Origin: JAPLJC01 sp963697965 | GTDB taxonomy: Bacteria > Desulfobacterota > Desulfobaccia > Desulfobaccales > 0-14-0-80-60-11 | Length of the DNA: 64,000 bases | Assembly: GCA_963697965.1 (NCBI GenBank) | Contig: OY969108.1 | Location: forward strand, 2,294,001 to 2,358,000 | Reading direction: 5' to 3' | In this document: one piece after another, positions 43,960-52,309 of the stretch | How the letters are laid out: each line of letters starts with the position of its first letter | Position numbering within the stretch: the first letter of the stretch is position 1 | Program-made: the position numbers and the translations under genes | The notes under the pieces: model-generated | Told to the model about the DNA's origin: nothing | Database searches by the model: none | The model's input: only the letters and a program-made list of their open reading frames with translations

Positions 43960-44535
43960 ATGGCATTGGAAATCTGTTGGCTGGACGATTTGACCAAGGG
44001 CCAGGAAACCGCACGCAAGATCAATAAGCCAATTTACCTCGATTTTTTTAACCCCCAGTGACTCGGCTGCAAACAGATGGGTGCGGTTACGTATCCCAAC
44101 GCGAAGGTGGCCAAGTTTATTTCCTTGAACTTTGTCCCGGTAAAGATCGAAACCACCAACACCGCCTTGATGCAGAGGTTTTCGGTGAGTTGGACTCCCA
44201 CCGTGCTGGTGCTGGACGCGGAGGGGCGGGAGCACTACCGGGGCGTGGGGTTTTTCTCCCCGGAAGATCTGATCCCCACCTTGATGACGGCCAAAGGCAG
44301 ATGGGCCCTGGATACTGACCAATATGCCGAGGCCCGCGCCCTCTTCGAAGAGGTCATCTCCTGTCACCCCGATAGGGATACGGCCGCGGAGGCCCTGTTT
44401 TTCCTGGGGGTGGCCAAATTCAAGATGAGCCACGACCCCAAGATTCTGCGGGAAGCCTACGAGGAGCTAACCGCTAAATTTCCCACCAGCAACTGGACCA
44501 AACAGGCGGACCATTACCGCTTGATCAGCGCCTAG
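43960..44535 (+). CDS. Thioredoxin-like selenoprotein candidate (in-frame TGA, UxxC motif)
   Basis: From the ATG at 43960 (AAAAGGAG 7 bp upstream) one frame runs to TAG at 44533 with a single interruption, TGA at 44059-44061 (codon 34). The protein before it (INKPIYLDFFNPQ) and after it (LGCKQMGAVTYPNAKVAKFISLNFVPVKI) together form a thioredoxin-like domain of the Thioredoxin_7/DUF255-like kind, with the cis-Pro loop SWTPTVLVLD. The TGA falls at the first position of the redox CxxC, giving U-L-G-C. Residues about 115-190 resemble tetratricopeptide repeats. Read through, it is 191 residues and has no signal peptide. A hairpin suited to be a bacterial SECIS lies 16-36 nt behind the TGA. Without selenocysteine, only a fragment from 44077 could be made, lacking half the fold. 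Sec machinery genes are not in the window. Confidence 0.8.
44078..44098 (+). promoter_or_regulatory. SECIS-like hairpin behind the in-frame TGA
   Basis: TGGG/CCCA lower stem, a bulged U opposite AU, GCG/CGU upper stem and a GUUA loop. The loop starts 24 nt after the TGA. Bulged U plus G and U in the apical loop are the features known for E. coli-type SECIS elements. The pairing is my own reading, not a computed fold. Confidence 0.5.
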
Positions 44536-44682
44536 CCGGACGCCTCGCGGAGGTTTTTCTATTTTGGGCAACGAGCGTCCGCCCCACCCGCCGGGTTCCG
44601 GGGGCGAGTCCCGCAACAGGCTGGGTAAGGCCCCGCCCCATTTAGCCCCCGGGACCAGCCGCGGCCGGAAATAGAGGCTCCC

Positions 44683-45240
44683 ATGGAAGTGAAAATCGGC
44701 GGGGCGCGCCTGCAATTGCTGGAGGGGGATATCACCCGGCAGGATACCGAAGCCATCGTCAACGCCGCCAATTCCTCGCTATTGGGGGGCGGCGGGGTTG
44801 ATGGAGCCATTCACCGGGCCGGCGGTCCCGTTATCCTGGAAGAGTGCCGCCGCTTGGGGGGCTGCCCCACGGGTGAGGCCCGCCTCACCCATGCCGGCAA
44901 CCTGAAGGCCCGCTACGTCATCCATACGGTGGGTCCGGTCTATAAGGGCGGGGGGGCTCGGGAGGCCGAATTACTGGCTTCCTGCTACCGGGAAAGCCTG
45001 AAGCTGGCCTCCGGCCAGGGCATCACCTCAGTGGCCTTCCCTGCCATTGCCACCGGCGCCTACGGCTATCCCCCGGCCGCGGCCGCCCGCATCGCCCTGC
45101 AAACAGTGCTGGCTTATCTGGACCGACATCCGGAGATCAAGCTGGTCCGGTTCGTTCTGTTTAGCCATCCCGCCTATGAAGTTTATGAAAAGACCTTGAG
45201 GGAATTATTGCAGGGCCCAACGGATTCCAGGAGGCGCTGA
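44683..45240 (+). CDS. Macro-domain protein (O-acetyl-ADP-ribose deacetylase type)
   Basis: A 185-residue macrodomain that should bind ADP-ribose and may hydrolyse ADP-ribosyl or O-acetyl-ADP-ribose esters. It has VNAANSSLLGGGGVDGAIHRAGG, GEARLTHAGNLKARYVIHTVGP and FPAIATGAYGYPPAAAARIA, the MacroD/YmdB-type motifs including the catalytic-loop Asn and Asp. It follows the thioredoxin-like gene by 147 bp on the same strand. Confidence 0.93.
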   Translation: MEVKIGGARLQLLEGDITRQDTEAIVNAANSSLLGGGGVDGAIHRAGGPVILEECRRLGGCPTGEARLTHAGNLKARYVIHTVGPVYKGGGAREAELLASCYRESLKLASGQGITSVAFPAIATGAYGYPPAAAARIALQTVLAYLDRHPEIKLVRFVLFSHPAYEVYEKTLRELLQGPTDSRRR

Positions 45241-45280
45241 GCAATCACGGCTGCCCCCCTGACCAAAAGACTAAAAAGAC

Positions 45281-45312
45281 AAAAAAGGCCCCAGCCGACC
45301 ACGGATGGGGCC
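45281..45312 (-). terminator. Rho-independent terminator
   Basis: GGCCCCA and TGGGGCC pair around a 12-nt loop; on the minus strand six T (45281-45286) follow. It ends the hypothetical gene at 45336-45758 and may also stop the macro-domain transcript. Confidence 0.8.
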
Positions 45313-45335
45313 TAAATAAATCAATATCCAGAGGA

Positions 45336-45758
45336 CTAACGGGCTTCGTCGGTTTCCGGCCGACCTTCCAGCTCGCCGATATAATTCTCCAGGAATTCCT
45401 CAAGGAGATAGACCCGCCCCAGCTTATGGTCCATGCGGGGAAAAACCTCCAACGGGGCCCGGTCGCCTTTCTTGGCATAGCAGCAAAGGGCCGGGATGGT
45501 CTTGCCGAAATATTCTTTATAATCCGAACCCCGCACCTCGCCAAAGATGGGGCGATACTCGGAGGCCGGGCCACTGGATGCCTTATGGTATTGCCGGAAG
45601 GGGTCGGGATTGTCGCCCAGGTCAATGGCCTCGGTTTCCACCCCTTTGGACTTAATGCTCTTCAGCAGGTTGAGCACATTGGTGTTGTCGCACTTATATT
45701 TATCGACCGGTTTGTGCTTCGTGCTGTAGTAAAATTCAATGAAACCGAGTCTTGGCAT
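45336..45758 (-). CDS. Hypothetical protein, possible thioredoxin-like fold without CxxC
   Basis: A 140-residue protein I do not recognise. The pattern of a first strand (LGFIEFYYST), a helix (NVLNLLKSIKSKG), a second strand (VETEAIDLGD), then IPALCCYAKKGD followed by a strand EVFPR is reminiscent of a glutaredoxin/thioredoxin fold with cis-Pro at IP. No CxxC is present in the first loop; cysteines are at 23 and in LCCY. It is followed by a good terminator and preceded by GGAG, so it is very likely expressed alone. Confidence 0.65.
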   Translation of the reverse strand: MPRLGFIEFYYSTKHKPVDKYKCDNTNVLNLLKSIKSKGVETEAIDLGDNPDPFRQYHKASSGPASEYRPIFGEVRGSDYKEYFGKTIPALCCYAKKGDRAPLEVFPRMDHKLGRVYLLEEFLENYIGELEGRPETDEAR

Positions 45759-45957
45759 TGGCAGGCTCCTCCCCTATTCGGCTTAATTATTTGTGCGCTT
45801 TTTCACGTTCCCTCTGTGATAGATACCATCCATCTGCCAAATATGTCAAGGCTTTTTCTGGACCAAAATAGACCACCACCAAAAAAAAGGACCGATACGA
45901 GGGCAGTTATGTTAGAAAAAACTAAACCCAAGGGACCAGGACAATCAGGAGGACCCC

Positions 45958-46386
45958 TTGAACCAAAATCTCCAAAAATGGCGGCACTTGCCCGCCCTAC
46001 TCCCCCTGCCCCCCCTGCCCCCCGGCCGCGCCCTGCCCGCAGTCATCCAGGAGGCCGAAACGGGCGCGGTGCTGATGCTGGTTGAATTGAACCGGGAGGC
46101 CCTGGACCTGGTGGCCGCCACCGGCCGTCTCCATTATTACCACCCCCACAAGCGCAAGGTGGTGGCCAAAGGGGAGGCCTCGGGGCACTTCCAGGAGGTC
46201 TTGGAGATTCGCCTCAACTGTCAGGGCGACCAACTGCTCATCCGGGTGCGCCCCGCCGGAGGCGCCTGCGAGCTGGGCTACCAGTCCTGCTTCCACCGCC
46301 GCCTGGGCCAGCAAGGTTGGGAAATCGCCGACCCCAAGGTCTTTAACCCGGAGGAGGTCTACCCGGAGATCGCCTTCTCGCATTAG
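45958..46386 (+). CDS. Divergent phosphoribosyl-AMP cyclohydrolase (HisI-like) protein
   Basis: A 142-residue protein resembling HisI, the histidine-pathway zinc enzyme. The conserved framework is visible: KVVAKGEASGH for KxxxKGETSGN, EIRLNCQGDQLL for the metal motif DCDGDALL, and GGACELGYQSCF for ACHTGxxSCF. The zinc cysteines are kept, but two of the three magnesium aspartates have become Asn and Gln, and the His of ACH is Glu. The RSR element is replaced by HPHKR. It may be a paralogue with a changed reaction. The start is TTG at 45958, 5 bp after AGGAGG. No other his gene is adjacent. Confidence 0.75.
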   Translation: MNQNLQKWRHLPALLPLPPLPPGRALPAVIQEAETGAVLMLVELNREALDLVAATGRLHYYHPHKRKVVAKGEASGHFQEVLEIRLNCQGDQLLIRVRPAGGACELGYQSCFHRRLGQQGWEIADPKVFNPEEVYPEIAFSH

Positions 46387-46391
46387 CACAA

Positions 46392-46440
46392 GGCAGTGAG
46401 CAGTGAGCAGGAAAGGCCTGCTGCTTACTGCTCACTGCTC
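46392..46440. repeat. AGTGAGCAG repeat arranged as an inverted pair between convergent genes
   Basis: GCAGTGAGCAGTGAGCAG (46392-46410) is followed by CTGCTGCTTACTGCTCACTG (46419-46438). The two arms can pair along about 13 bp with one G-U. It sits between the stop codons of the HisI-like gene and folD and could serve as a bidirectional terminator structure. Confidence 0.7.
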
Positions 46441-46444
46441 TTTC

Positions 46445-47347
46445 CTAGATCTTCACCAGGCCAGCGGCCATTTTAGCGGCCATGACGGTGTTCTTCATGA
46501 GCATGGTGATGGTCATGGGGCCGACGCCGCCCGGCACCGGAGTGATGTAGGCGGCCTTCTGGGAGACCGAATCGAAGTCCACGTCGCCGACCAGGATGGC
46601 CTTGCCGGTCTTCTCGCTGACCCCGACGCGATTGACGCCCACGTCGATGACGCAGGCCCCTTCCTTAACCCAGTCTCCCTGGACATACCTGGGCACCCCG
46701 GCAGCCACGATGAGGATATCGGCCCGGCGGCAGTGCTCGATGATCTTGTCCTTGGGGGTGCCGGTGTGGACGCAGGTCACGGTGGCGTTGGCCCCGAGGC
46801 GCTTCTGGATCATAATGGCCACCATCGGTTTGCCCACGATATTGGAGCGGCCCAGCACCACCACTTCCTTGCCCTTGGGGTCGCCGTAGGCGCGGTTGAT
46901 AAGCTCCTGGCAGCCCGCCGGGGTGCAGGGCAGAAAGGCGTAGGTGCCGATAAGGATCCGGCCCACGTTCACCGGATGGAAGGCGTCCACGTCCTTGTTG
47001 GGATCGATGGCGTAGAGCACCTTGTTGGAATCGATGTGTTTGGGCAGGGGCAACTGGATCAGGATGCCGTGAATCTTGGGATCCTTGTTGTATTTCTCGA
47101 TCAGGGCCAGGAGGGCCGCCTCGGTAATGTCGGCCGCCTGATTGTCCTGAATGGAATGAAAGCCCAATTCATGAGAGGTCTTCTGCTTGGCGGTAACATA
47201 GCTGACGGAGGCGGGATTTTCCCCCACCAGGATGGTGACCAGGCCGGGGGTGACGTGGTGTTTGGCCTTCAGTTCATCCACTTCCTTCTTTAACTCCTCG
47301 CGGATCTGGGCGGCCACCTCCGCTCCTTTGATCAATTTAGCAGCCAT
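46445..47347 (-). CDS. folD: Methylenetetrahydrofolate dehydrogenase/cyclohydrolase
   Basis: Interconverts 5,10-methylene-, methenyl- and 10-formyl-tetrahydrofolate. The 300-residue protein has SYVTAKQK with Tyr50 and catalytic Lys54, ILIQLPLPKHID, NKDVDAFHPVN, and the NADP loop VVLGRSNIVGKPM; ITPVPGGVGPMTITML is at the C-terminus. GGAGG lies 6 bp upstream of the ATG. In acetate-oxidising or CO2-fixing anaerobes it belongs to the methyl branch of the Wood-Ljungdahl pathway; that role is inferred. Confidence 0.97.
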   Translation of the reverse strand: MAAKLIKGAEVAAQIREELKKEVDELKAKHHVTPGLVTILVGENPASVSYVTAKQKTSHELGFHSIQDNQAADITEAALLALIEKYNKDPKIHGILIQLPLPKHIDSNKVLYAIDPNKDVDAFHPVNVGRILIGTYAFLPCTPAGCQELINRAYGDPKGKEVVVLGRSNIVGKPMVAIMIQKRLGANATVTCVHTGTPKDKIIEHCRRADILIVAAGVPRYVQGDWVKEGACVIDVGVNRVGVSEKTGKAILVGDVDFDSVSQKAAYITPVPGGVGPMTITMLMKNTVMAAKMAAGLVKI

Positions 47348-47485
47348 TATGGCCTCCTTCTTGTGATTTTTTTCATTAGTATCATCTATTTTTCCCCAGC
47401 GTCAACGGAAAAATTCACCGCTATCTCGATCCGCCGGTAGATATGAGATTCAAGAAACACGCGGGCTGGTCGGCCAGAGCGGCGC

Positions 47486-47513
47486 TTTCCTTTTTTCCAA
47501 ATTTGGATATAAT
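47486..47513 (+). promoter_or_regulatory. Possible promoter of lysC
   Basis: A perfect TATAAT (47508-47513) lies 30 bp upstream of the GTG start. The -35 region (TTTCCT-like) is poor. Confidence 0.4.
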
Positions 47514-47543
47514 AAATTAATTGATAATTCAGGAGCTTCGGCA

Positions 47544-48773
47544 GTGTCTTTGATCGTGCAAAAATATGGCGGCACTTCGGTGGGCAACCTGGATCGCATC
47601 GCCAACGTGGCCAACCGGGTGATCAAGACCTGGCGGGACGGCAACAAAATGGTGGTGGTGTTGAGCGCCATGGCTGGCGAAACCGACCGCCTCATCAAAT
47701 TGGGCCAGGGGCTGGCGGAAGACCCCGACCCCCGAGAACTGGACGTCTTGTTGGCCACCGGCGAGCAGGTTACAGTTTCCCTGTTCAGCATTTTCCTGCA
47801 CTCCCAGGGAGTGCCGGCCACCTCGCTGCTCAGCCACCAGGCCCGCATCTATACCGACCGGGCTTACGGCCGGGCTCGTATCCTGGGGATCGACACGGCC
47901 CGCATCAGAGAAGAGTTGAAGAAGAACCGGGTGGTCACGGTGGCCGGTTTCCAGGGGGTGGATGAAGTGGGCAACATCACCACCCTGGGCAGGGGAGGCT
48001 CCGACACCACCGCGGTGGCCATGGCCGCGGCCCTGAAAGCCGATTGCTGCGAAATTTACACGGATGTGGACGGGGTTTACACCGCCGATCCCCGCATCTG
48101 CCCCAAGGCCCGGAAGCTGGACCGGATCACTTACGACGAAATGCTGGAGATGGCTTCCCTGGGCGCCAAGGTCCTGGAGATCCGCTCCGTCGGTTTTGCC
48201 AGGCGGTACAGCGTACCCCTGGTGGTGCGCAGCAGCTTTACCGAGGCGCCGGGCACTATGGTGACCGTGGAGGATGAAGAAATGGAAATTGTGCCGGTAT
48301 CCGGCGTGGCTTTGAGTAGAAACGACGCCCGGGTCACCATCACCCGGGTCCCCGACCGCCCCGGCATTGCGGTGCGCCTCTTCCGGCCGGTAGCCGACGC
48401 CAACATCGTGGTGGATATGATCATCCAGAACACCAGCATCGAGGGCTTTACTGATCTAACCTTCACCGTGCCTGAAGGCGACTTGAAGAAGACCATGGAG
48501 CTGATCCGGCCGGTGGCCACCGAGGTCGGCGCCCAGCAGGTGGTGGGCAACAAAAATATCGCCAAGGTCTCCATCGTGGGGGTGGGCATGAAGAACAACG
48601 CCGGGGTGGCGGCCCGGATGTTCGAGGCCCTGTCCGGGGAAAACATCAACATCCTGATGATTAGCACCTCGGAAATCAAGATTTCCTGCGTCATCGAGGA
48701 CAAGTACGGCGAACTGGCGGTGCGGGTCCTCCACGACGCCTTCGATCTGGGGCAGCCGCCGCCGAAACCTTAG
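47544..48773 (+). CDS. lysC: Aspartate kinase
   Basis: First enzyme of the aspartate family pathway (lysine, threonine, methionine, isoleucine). The 409-residue protein has KYGGTSVGNLDRI at the N-terminus, TLGRGGSDTTAVAMAAAL, and two ACT domains from about residue 265 (VTITRVPDRPGIAVRLF and KVSIVGVGMKNNAGVAARMF) for feedback control. It is the single-chain monofunctional type. The start is GTG at 47544 with AGGAG 8 bp upstream. A TTCAAGGTTCAAAG repeat starts immediately after the TAG. Confidence 0.96.
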   Translation: MSLIVQKYGGTSVGNLDRIANVANRVIKTWRDGNKMVVVLSAMAGETDRLIKLGQGLAEDPDPRELDVLLATGEQVTVSLFSIFLHSQGVPATSLLSHQARIYTDRAYGRARILGIDTARIREELKKNRVVTVAGFQGVDEVGNITTLGRGGSDTTAVAMAAALKADCCEIYTDVDGVYTADPRICPKARKLDRITYDEMLEMASLGAKVLEIRSVGFARRYSVPLVVRSSFTEAPGTMVTVEDEEMEIVPVSGVALSRNDARVTITRVPDRPGIAVRLFRPVADANIVVDMIIQNTSIEGFTDLTFTVPEGDLKKTMELIRPVATEVGAQQVVGNKNIAKVSIVGVGMKNNAGVAARMFEALSGENINILMISTSEIKISCVIEDKYGELAVRVLHDAFDLGQPPPKP

Positions 48774-48971
48774 TTCAAGGTTCAAAGTTCAAAGTTTGTT
48801 TCTTCGGGACCTGAACTCAACCTTAAACCTTAAGTTGAGACCTGTGCAAGAATCCTCTTTTTTGTCATTCTGAGGGAGCAAGCGACCGAAGAATCTTATA
48901 AATACTGACAAAGTTGGTTTTCGCAGAGGGATCAACTTTGAACTTTGAACCTTGAACCTTGAACCTTGAAC
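48774..48971. repeat. TTCAAGGTTCAAAG repeats flanking a GTCATTCTGAG element
   Basis: TTCAAGGTTCAAAGTTCAAAG (48774-48794) follows the lysC stop. Its reverse-complement form, AACTTTGAACCTTGAACC in tandem, lies at 48936-48971 before cimA. Between them is GTCATTCTGAGGGAGCAAGC and GACCGAAGAATCTT (48863-48896), a sequence type known to be dispersed in many bacterial genomes. Confidence 0.75.
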
Positions 48972-48991
48972 CGCCTTTTAGAGGGCCCATT

Positions 48992-50641
48992 ATGCGCCAG
49001 GTAAAGATCTACGACACCACCCTGAGGGACGGCACCCAGGCGGAATACTTCTCCCTGTCCCTGGCCGACAAGATTCGCATCGCCAGAAAACTGGCGCAGT
49101 TCGGGGTCCATTATATCGAGGGCGGCTGGCCGGGCTCCAATCCCAAGGATCGCGATTTTTTTGAGGAAATTCGCCAATACGGCGAAATGAACGGCAGCCG
49201 TATCGCCGCCTTTGGCAGCACCCATCATAAAGACCGGCCTCCGGAGTCGGACCCGGTCTTCCAGGAACTGTTGCTCAGCCGGGCCCAGGTGGTCACTATC
49301 TTCGGGAAATCCTCCCTCTTCCAGGTGAAGGAGATCCTGCAGACCACCCCGGAGCGCAACCTGGAACTCATCCGCCATTCCTTGGGTTATATCAAGCCCC
49401 GGGTGGCGGAGCTCTTTTATGACGCCGAGCACTTTTTCGACGGCTTCAAGGACGACCGGGAGTACGCCCTGGAGACCCTGGCGGCCGCAGTGGCCGGCGG
49501 CGCCCAGTGTCTGGTGCTGTGCGACACCAACGGCGGCACCCTGACCTCCGAATTGGCCGGTATCATCAAGGCGGTACAGAAGGCGTTCCGCCGGGTTCCC
49601 CTGGGCATCCACGCCCACAACGACTCGGAGCTGGCGGTGGCCAACACCCTGGCCGCGGTCGAACTGGGCTGCCAACAGGTGCAGGGGACCATCAACGGCT
49701 TCGGAGAACGCTGCGGCAACGCCAATCTCTGCTCCATCATCCCGGCGTTGCAGATGAAGATGGGGATCGATTGCATTGGCGAGGCCAACCTGAAGCGATT
49801 GACGGAGGTCTCCCGCTTCGTCTACGAGATAGCCAATGTCCATCCCAACCGTTACCAGCCTTACGTGGGTGTCAGCGCCTTTGCCCACAAGGGCGGGGTG
49901 CACGCCGCCGCGGTGAAGCGCAACCCCCGGGCCTACGAGCACCTGTCGCCCGAGCTGGTCGGCAACGTGCGGCAATTTCCGGTATCTGACCTCTCCGGCA
50001 AGAGCAGCGTCTTCCTCAAGGCCAAGGAACTGGGGTTGGACCCCGCGGCCCATGACCGGGACGTGCAACTCGCCCTGGAGAAGATCAAGGACATGGACCT
50101 GAAGCTGCCGCCCAAGGGCGCCGAGGCCCTGCAAACCATCCTGGAGCGGGTCAAGGACCTGGAAGCCGAAGGCTACCAGTTCGAAAGCGCCGAGGCCTCA
50201 CTGGAGATGCTGCTCCGGGCCGCCCTGGGCCAATATCGGGAGTACTTTCGCCTCCTGACCTACCGGGTGGTGGATCAGAAGGTGGGTGAAGACGAGCAGC
50301 CGCTGCCCGAAGCCACGCTCCGGGTCCGGGTCGGCCACCACGAGGTCCACACCGCGGCCATGGGCAACGGCCCGGTGAACGCCCTGTTCAAGGCCCTGCT
50401 CAAGGCCTTGGTTCGCTTCTACCCGAGGCTGGCCGAGATGCGCCTGGAAGATTTCAAGGTGCGGGTCCTGCCGGGCACCGGCAGCACCGACGCCAAGGTG
50501 CGGGTCCACATCGAGTCCCGGGACGCCAACGACCGCTGGGGCACCGTTGGGGTTTCCTATGACATCATCGAAGCCTCCTGGGCAGCCCTGGTGGATGGCA
50601 TCAATTACAAGCTCTTCAAGGACGAAGCCCAGGCCCGCTAA
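48992..50641 (+). CDS. cimA: (R)-citramalate synthase
   Basis: Condenses pyruvate with acetyl-CoA, giving a threonine-independent route to 2-oxobutyrate and isoleucine. The 549-residue protein has QVKIYDTTLRDGTQAEYFSLS, FAHKGGVHAAAVK, and the metal-binding HAHNDSELAVANTL. The C-terminal 150 residues form the LeuA-type allosteric domain (RVLPGTGSTDAKVRVHIES). The family starts with the QVKIYDTTLRDG segment, so I choose the ATG at 48992; an upstream TTG lies within repeat DNA. It follows lysC and precedes comEA. Confidence 0.93.
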   Translation: MRQVKIYDTTLRDGTQAEYFSLSLADKIRIARKLAQFGVHYIEGGWPGSNPKDRDFFEEIRQYGEMNGSRIAAFGSTHHKDRPPESDPVFQELLLSRAQVVTIFGKSSLFQVKEILQTTPERNLELIRHSLGYIKPRVAELFYDAEHFFDGFKDDREYALETLAAAVAGGAQCLVLCDTNGGTLTSELAGIIKAVQKAFRRVPLGIHAHNDSELAVANTLAAVELGCQQVQGTINGFGERCGNANLCSIIPALQMKMGIDCIGEANLKRLTEVSRFVYEIANVHPNRYQPYVGVSAFAHKGGVHAAAVKRNPRAYEHLSPELVGNVRQFPVSDLSGKSSVFLKAKELGLDPAAHDRDVQLALEKIKDMDLKLPPKGAEALQTILERVKDLEAEGYQFESAEASLEMLLRAALGQYREYFRLLTYRVVDQKVGEDEQPLPEATLRVRVGHHEVHTAAMGNGPVNALFKALLKALVRFYPRLAEMRLEDFKVRVLPGTGSTDAKVRVHIESRDANDRWGTVGVSYDIIEASWAALVDGINYKLFKDEAQAR

Positions 50642-50662
50642 TCGCCTAATTGTCCCGACCTT

Positions 50663-51268
50663 ATGAAAAAACTCCCCTGCTTCAGCCGCTCGCAACTCGG
50701 AGTCATCTTGCTGCTGGGGGCGGGCTTTTTACTATTATGGGCCTGGCGGGCCAATTTCGGATTGGGTCCCGCACCTTCCCCGCCCCCGGGACCAGATACC
50801 AACGCGGTGTTTGTGGAAGTGCAAGGCGCGGTGGCCACGCCCGGGGTCTATTCCTTCGACCACATCCCAAGCCTAGCAGAGGTCTGGCGTCAGGCCGGCA
50901 GCCCGAGGATGGCCCCGCCCGCCTCCGATTCCAACCAGCCCGACCAAACAGGCAAAATCACCTCGGGCAGCCTGGTTACCATGACCCCGGACCGGCATTA
51001 CCAACTGGGGCGCATGGCCGGCGCCCAACTCCTCACCCTGGGCCTGCCCCTGGAGCTGAACACCGCCAGTGCCGATGATCTTAAGGCCATCCCCGGGGTC
51101 GGCCCGGCCCTGGCCCAGGCCATCGTCAACTATCGCACCGCTTATGGCCCCTTCAGGACGATTGACGACCTGGAAAAGGTTTCCGGCATCGGCCCGAAAA
51201 AACTGGAGAACCTCAGACCTCACCTGGTCATCTCAGAAAGTTCGGATCGTGTGGCGGCGGGCCACTGA
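50663..51268 (+). CDS. ComEA-like helix-hairpin-helix DNA-binding protein
   Basis: A 201-residue membrane-anchored protein. Residues 12-29 form a transmembrane helix. A SLBB-like segment follows (VFVEVQGAVATPGVYSF), then two helix-hairpin-helix motifs at the C-terminus (LNTASADDLKAIPGVGPALAQAIVNYR and IDDLEKVSGIGPKKLENLRPHL). ComEA binds incoming DNA on the outer side of the inner membrane in competent bacteria. It overlaps no gene and lies 5 bp before tsaD. Confidence 0.88.
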   Translation: MKKLPCFSRSQLGVILLLGAGFLLLWAWRANFGLGPAPSPPPGPDTNAVFVEVQGAVATPGVYSFDHIPSLAEVWRQAGSPRMAPPASDSNQPDQTGKITSGSLVTMTPDRHYQLGRMAGAQLLTLGLPLELNTASADDLKAIPGVGPALAQAIVNYRTAYGPFRTIDDLEKVSGIGPKKLENLRPHLVISESSDRVAAGH

Positions 51269-51273
51269 AAAAA

Positions 51274-52290
51274 ATGCTGATCCTGGGGATAGAGACTTCC
51301 TGCGATGAGACCGCGGCCGCAGTAGTGGCGGACGGCCGGCGCATCCTCTCCTCGGTGGTGGCCACCCAGTTCGAGTTGCACGCCGCCTACGGCGGGGTGG
51401 TGCCGGAGCTGGCGGCCCGGCGGCACCTGGAGAACATTCTGCCGGTGATCCAGGCGTCCCTGGACCAGGCCGGAGTGACGCTTCAAGACCTGGACGGCCT
51501 GGCCGTGACCCAGGGGCCCGGGCTCATCGGCGCCCTGGTGATCGGCATGGCCGTGGCCAAGACCCTGGCCTTCCGGCAGCGCTTGCCGCTGGCCGGGGTC
51601 CACCACCTCCGGGCCCATATCCTGGCGGCCTTTCTCACCGAGAAGCCGCCGTCCTTCCCCCTGGTGGCCCTGGTGGTTTCCGGCGGCCACACCAACCTCT
51701 ACCTGGTAAACGGCTTTCTGGAAATGGAACTCCTGGGCAGGAGCCGGGATGACGCCGCCGGGGAGGCCTTTGACAAAGTGGCCAGGCTCCTCTGCCTGGG
51801 CTATCCCGGCGGTCCGATGATCGAAAAAGTGGCGGCGGCGGGCCGCCCGGCCACCTTCCCCCTGCCCCGGCCCCGCATCCTGAAGGAGCCTCTGACCTTC
51901 AGCTTCAGCGGCCTGAAAACCGCGGTGGCCCTCACCCTCAAAAAACACCCGGAGATTCTTGGGGATCCCCAGGCCCGGGCCGACCTGGCCGCCGGCTTCC
52001 AGGAGGCGGTGGTGGAGGCCCTGGTGAGCCGGGCCTGGCTGGCGCTATCCCAAAATTCCCCGACCGGCAGCGGCCGCCTGCTGGTCTGTGGCGGTGTAGC
52101 TGCCAATGGCCGCCTGCGCCAGGTTCTAGAGGAGCGGGCCGCAGCCAGCGGCGCCGGGCTGTTCCTGCCGCCCCTGAACCTGTGCGGCGACAATGCCGCC
52201 ATGGTGGCGGCCCTGGGTTACCATCAACTGGCGGCCGGGGCCTGCCTCGACCTGGAGGCGGACGTCTTTTCCCGGGGTTTGGGCACATGA
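51274..52290 (+). CDS. tsaD: tRNA N6-adenosine threonylcarbamoyltransferase
   Basis: Attaches threonylcarbamoyl to A37 of ANN-decoding tRNAs. The 338-residue ASKHA-fold protein has LGIETSCDETAAAVV at the N-terminus, the metal-binding HHLRAH at 110-115, VVSGGHTNLYLV, GEAFDKVARLL and GGVAANGRLR; the late FLPPLNLCGDNAAMVA carries the metal Asp. Partners tsaB, tsaC and tsaE are not in the window. The ATG lies 5 bp behind comEA. Confidence 0.97.
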   Translation: MLILGIETSCDETAAAVVADGRRILSSVVATQFELHAAYGGVVPELAARRHLENILPVIQASLDQAGVTLQDLDGLAVTQGPGLIGALVIGMAVAKTLAFRQRLPLAGVHHLRAHILAAFLTEKPPSFPLVALVVSGGHTNLYLVNGFLEMELLGRSRDDAAGEAFDKVARLLCLGYPGGPMIEKVAAAGRPATFPLPRPRILKEPLTFSFSGLKTAVALTLKKHPEILGDPQARADLAAGFQEAVVEALVSRAWLALSQNSPTGSGRLLVCGGVAANGRLRQVLEERAAASGAGLFLPPLNLCGDNAAMVAALGYHQLAAGACLDLEADVFSRGLGT

Positions 52291-52309
52291 GGTTCGGGGT
52301 TTGAGTTTC

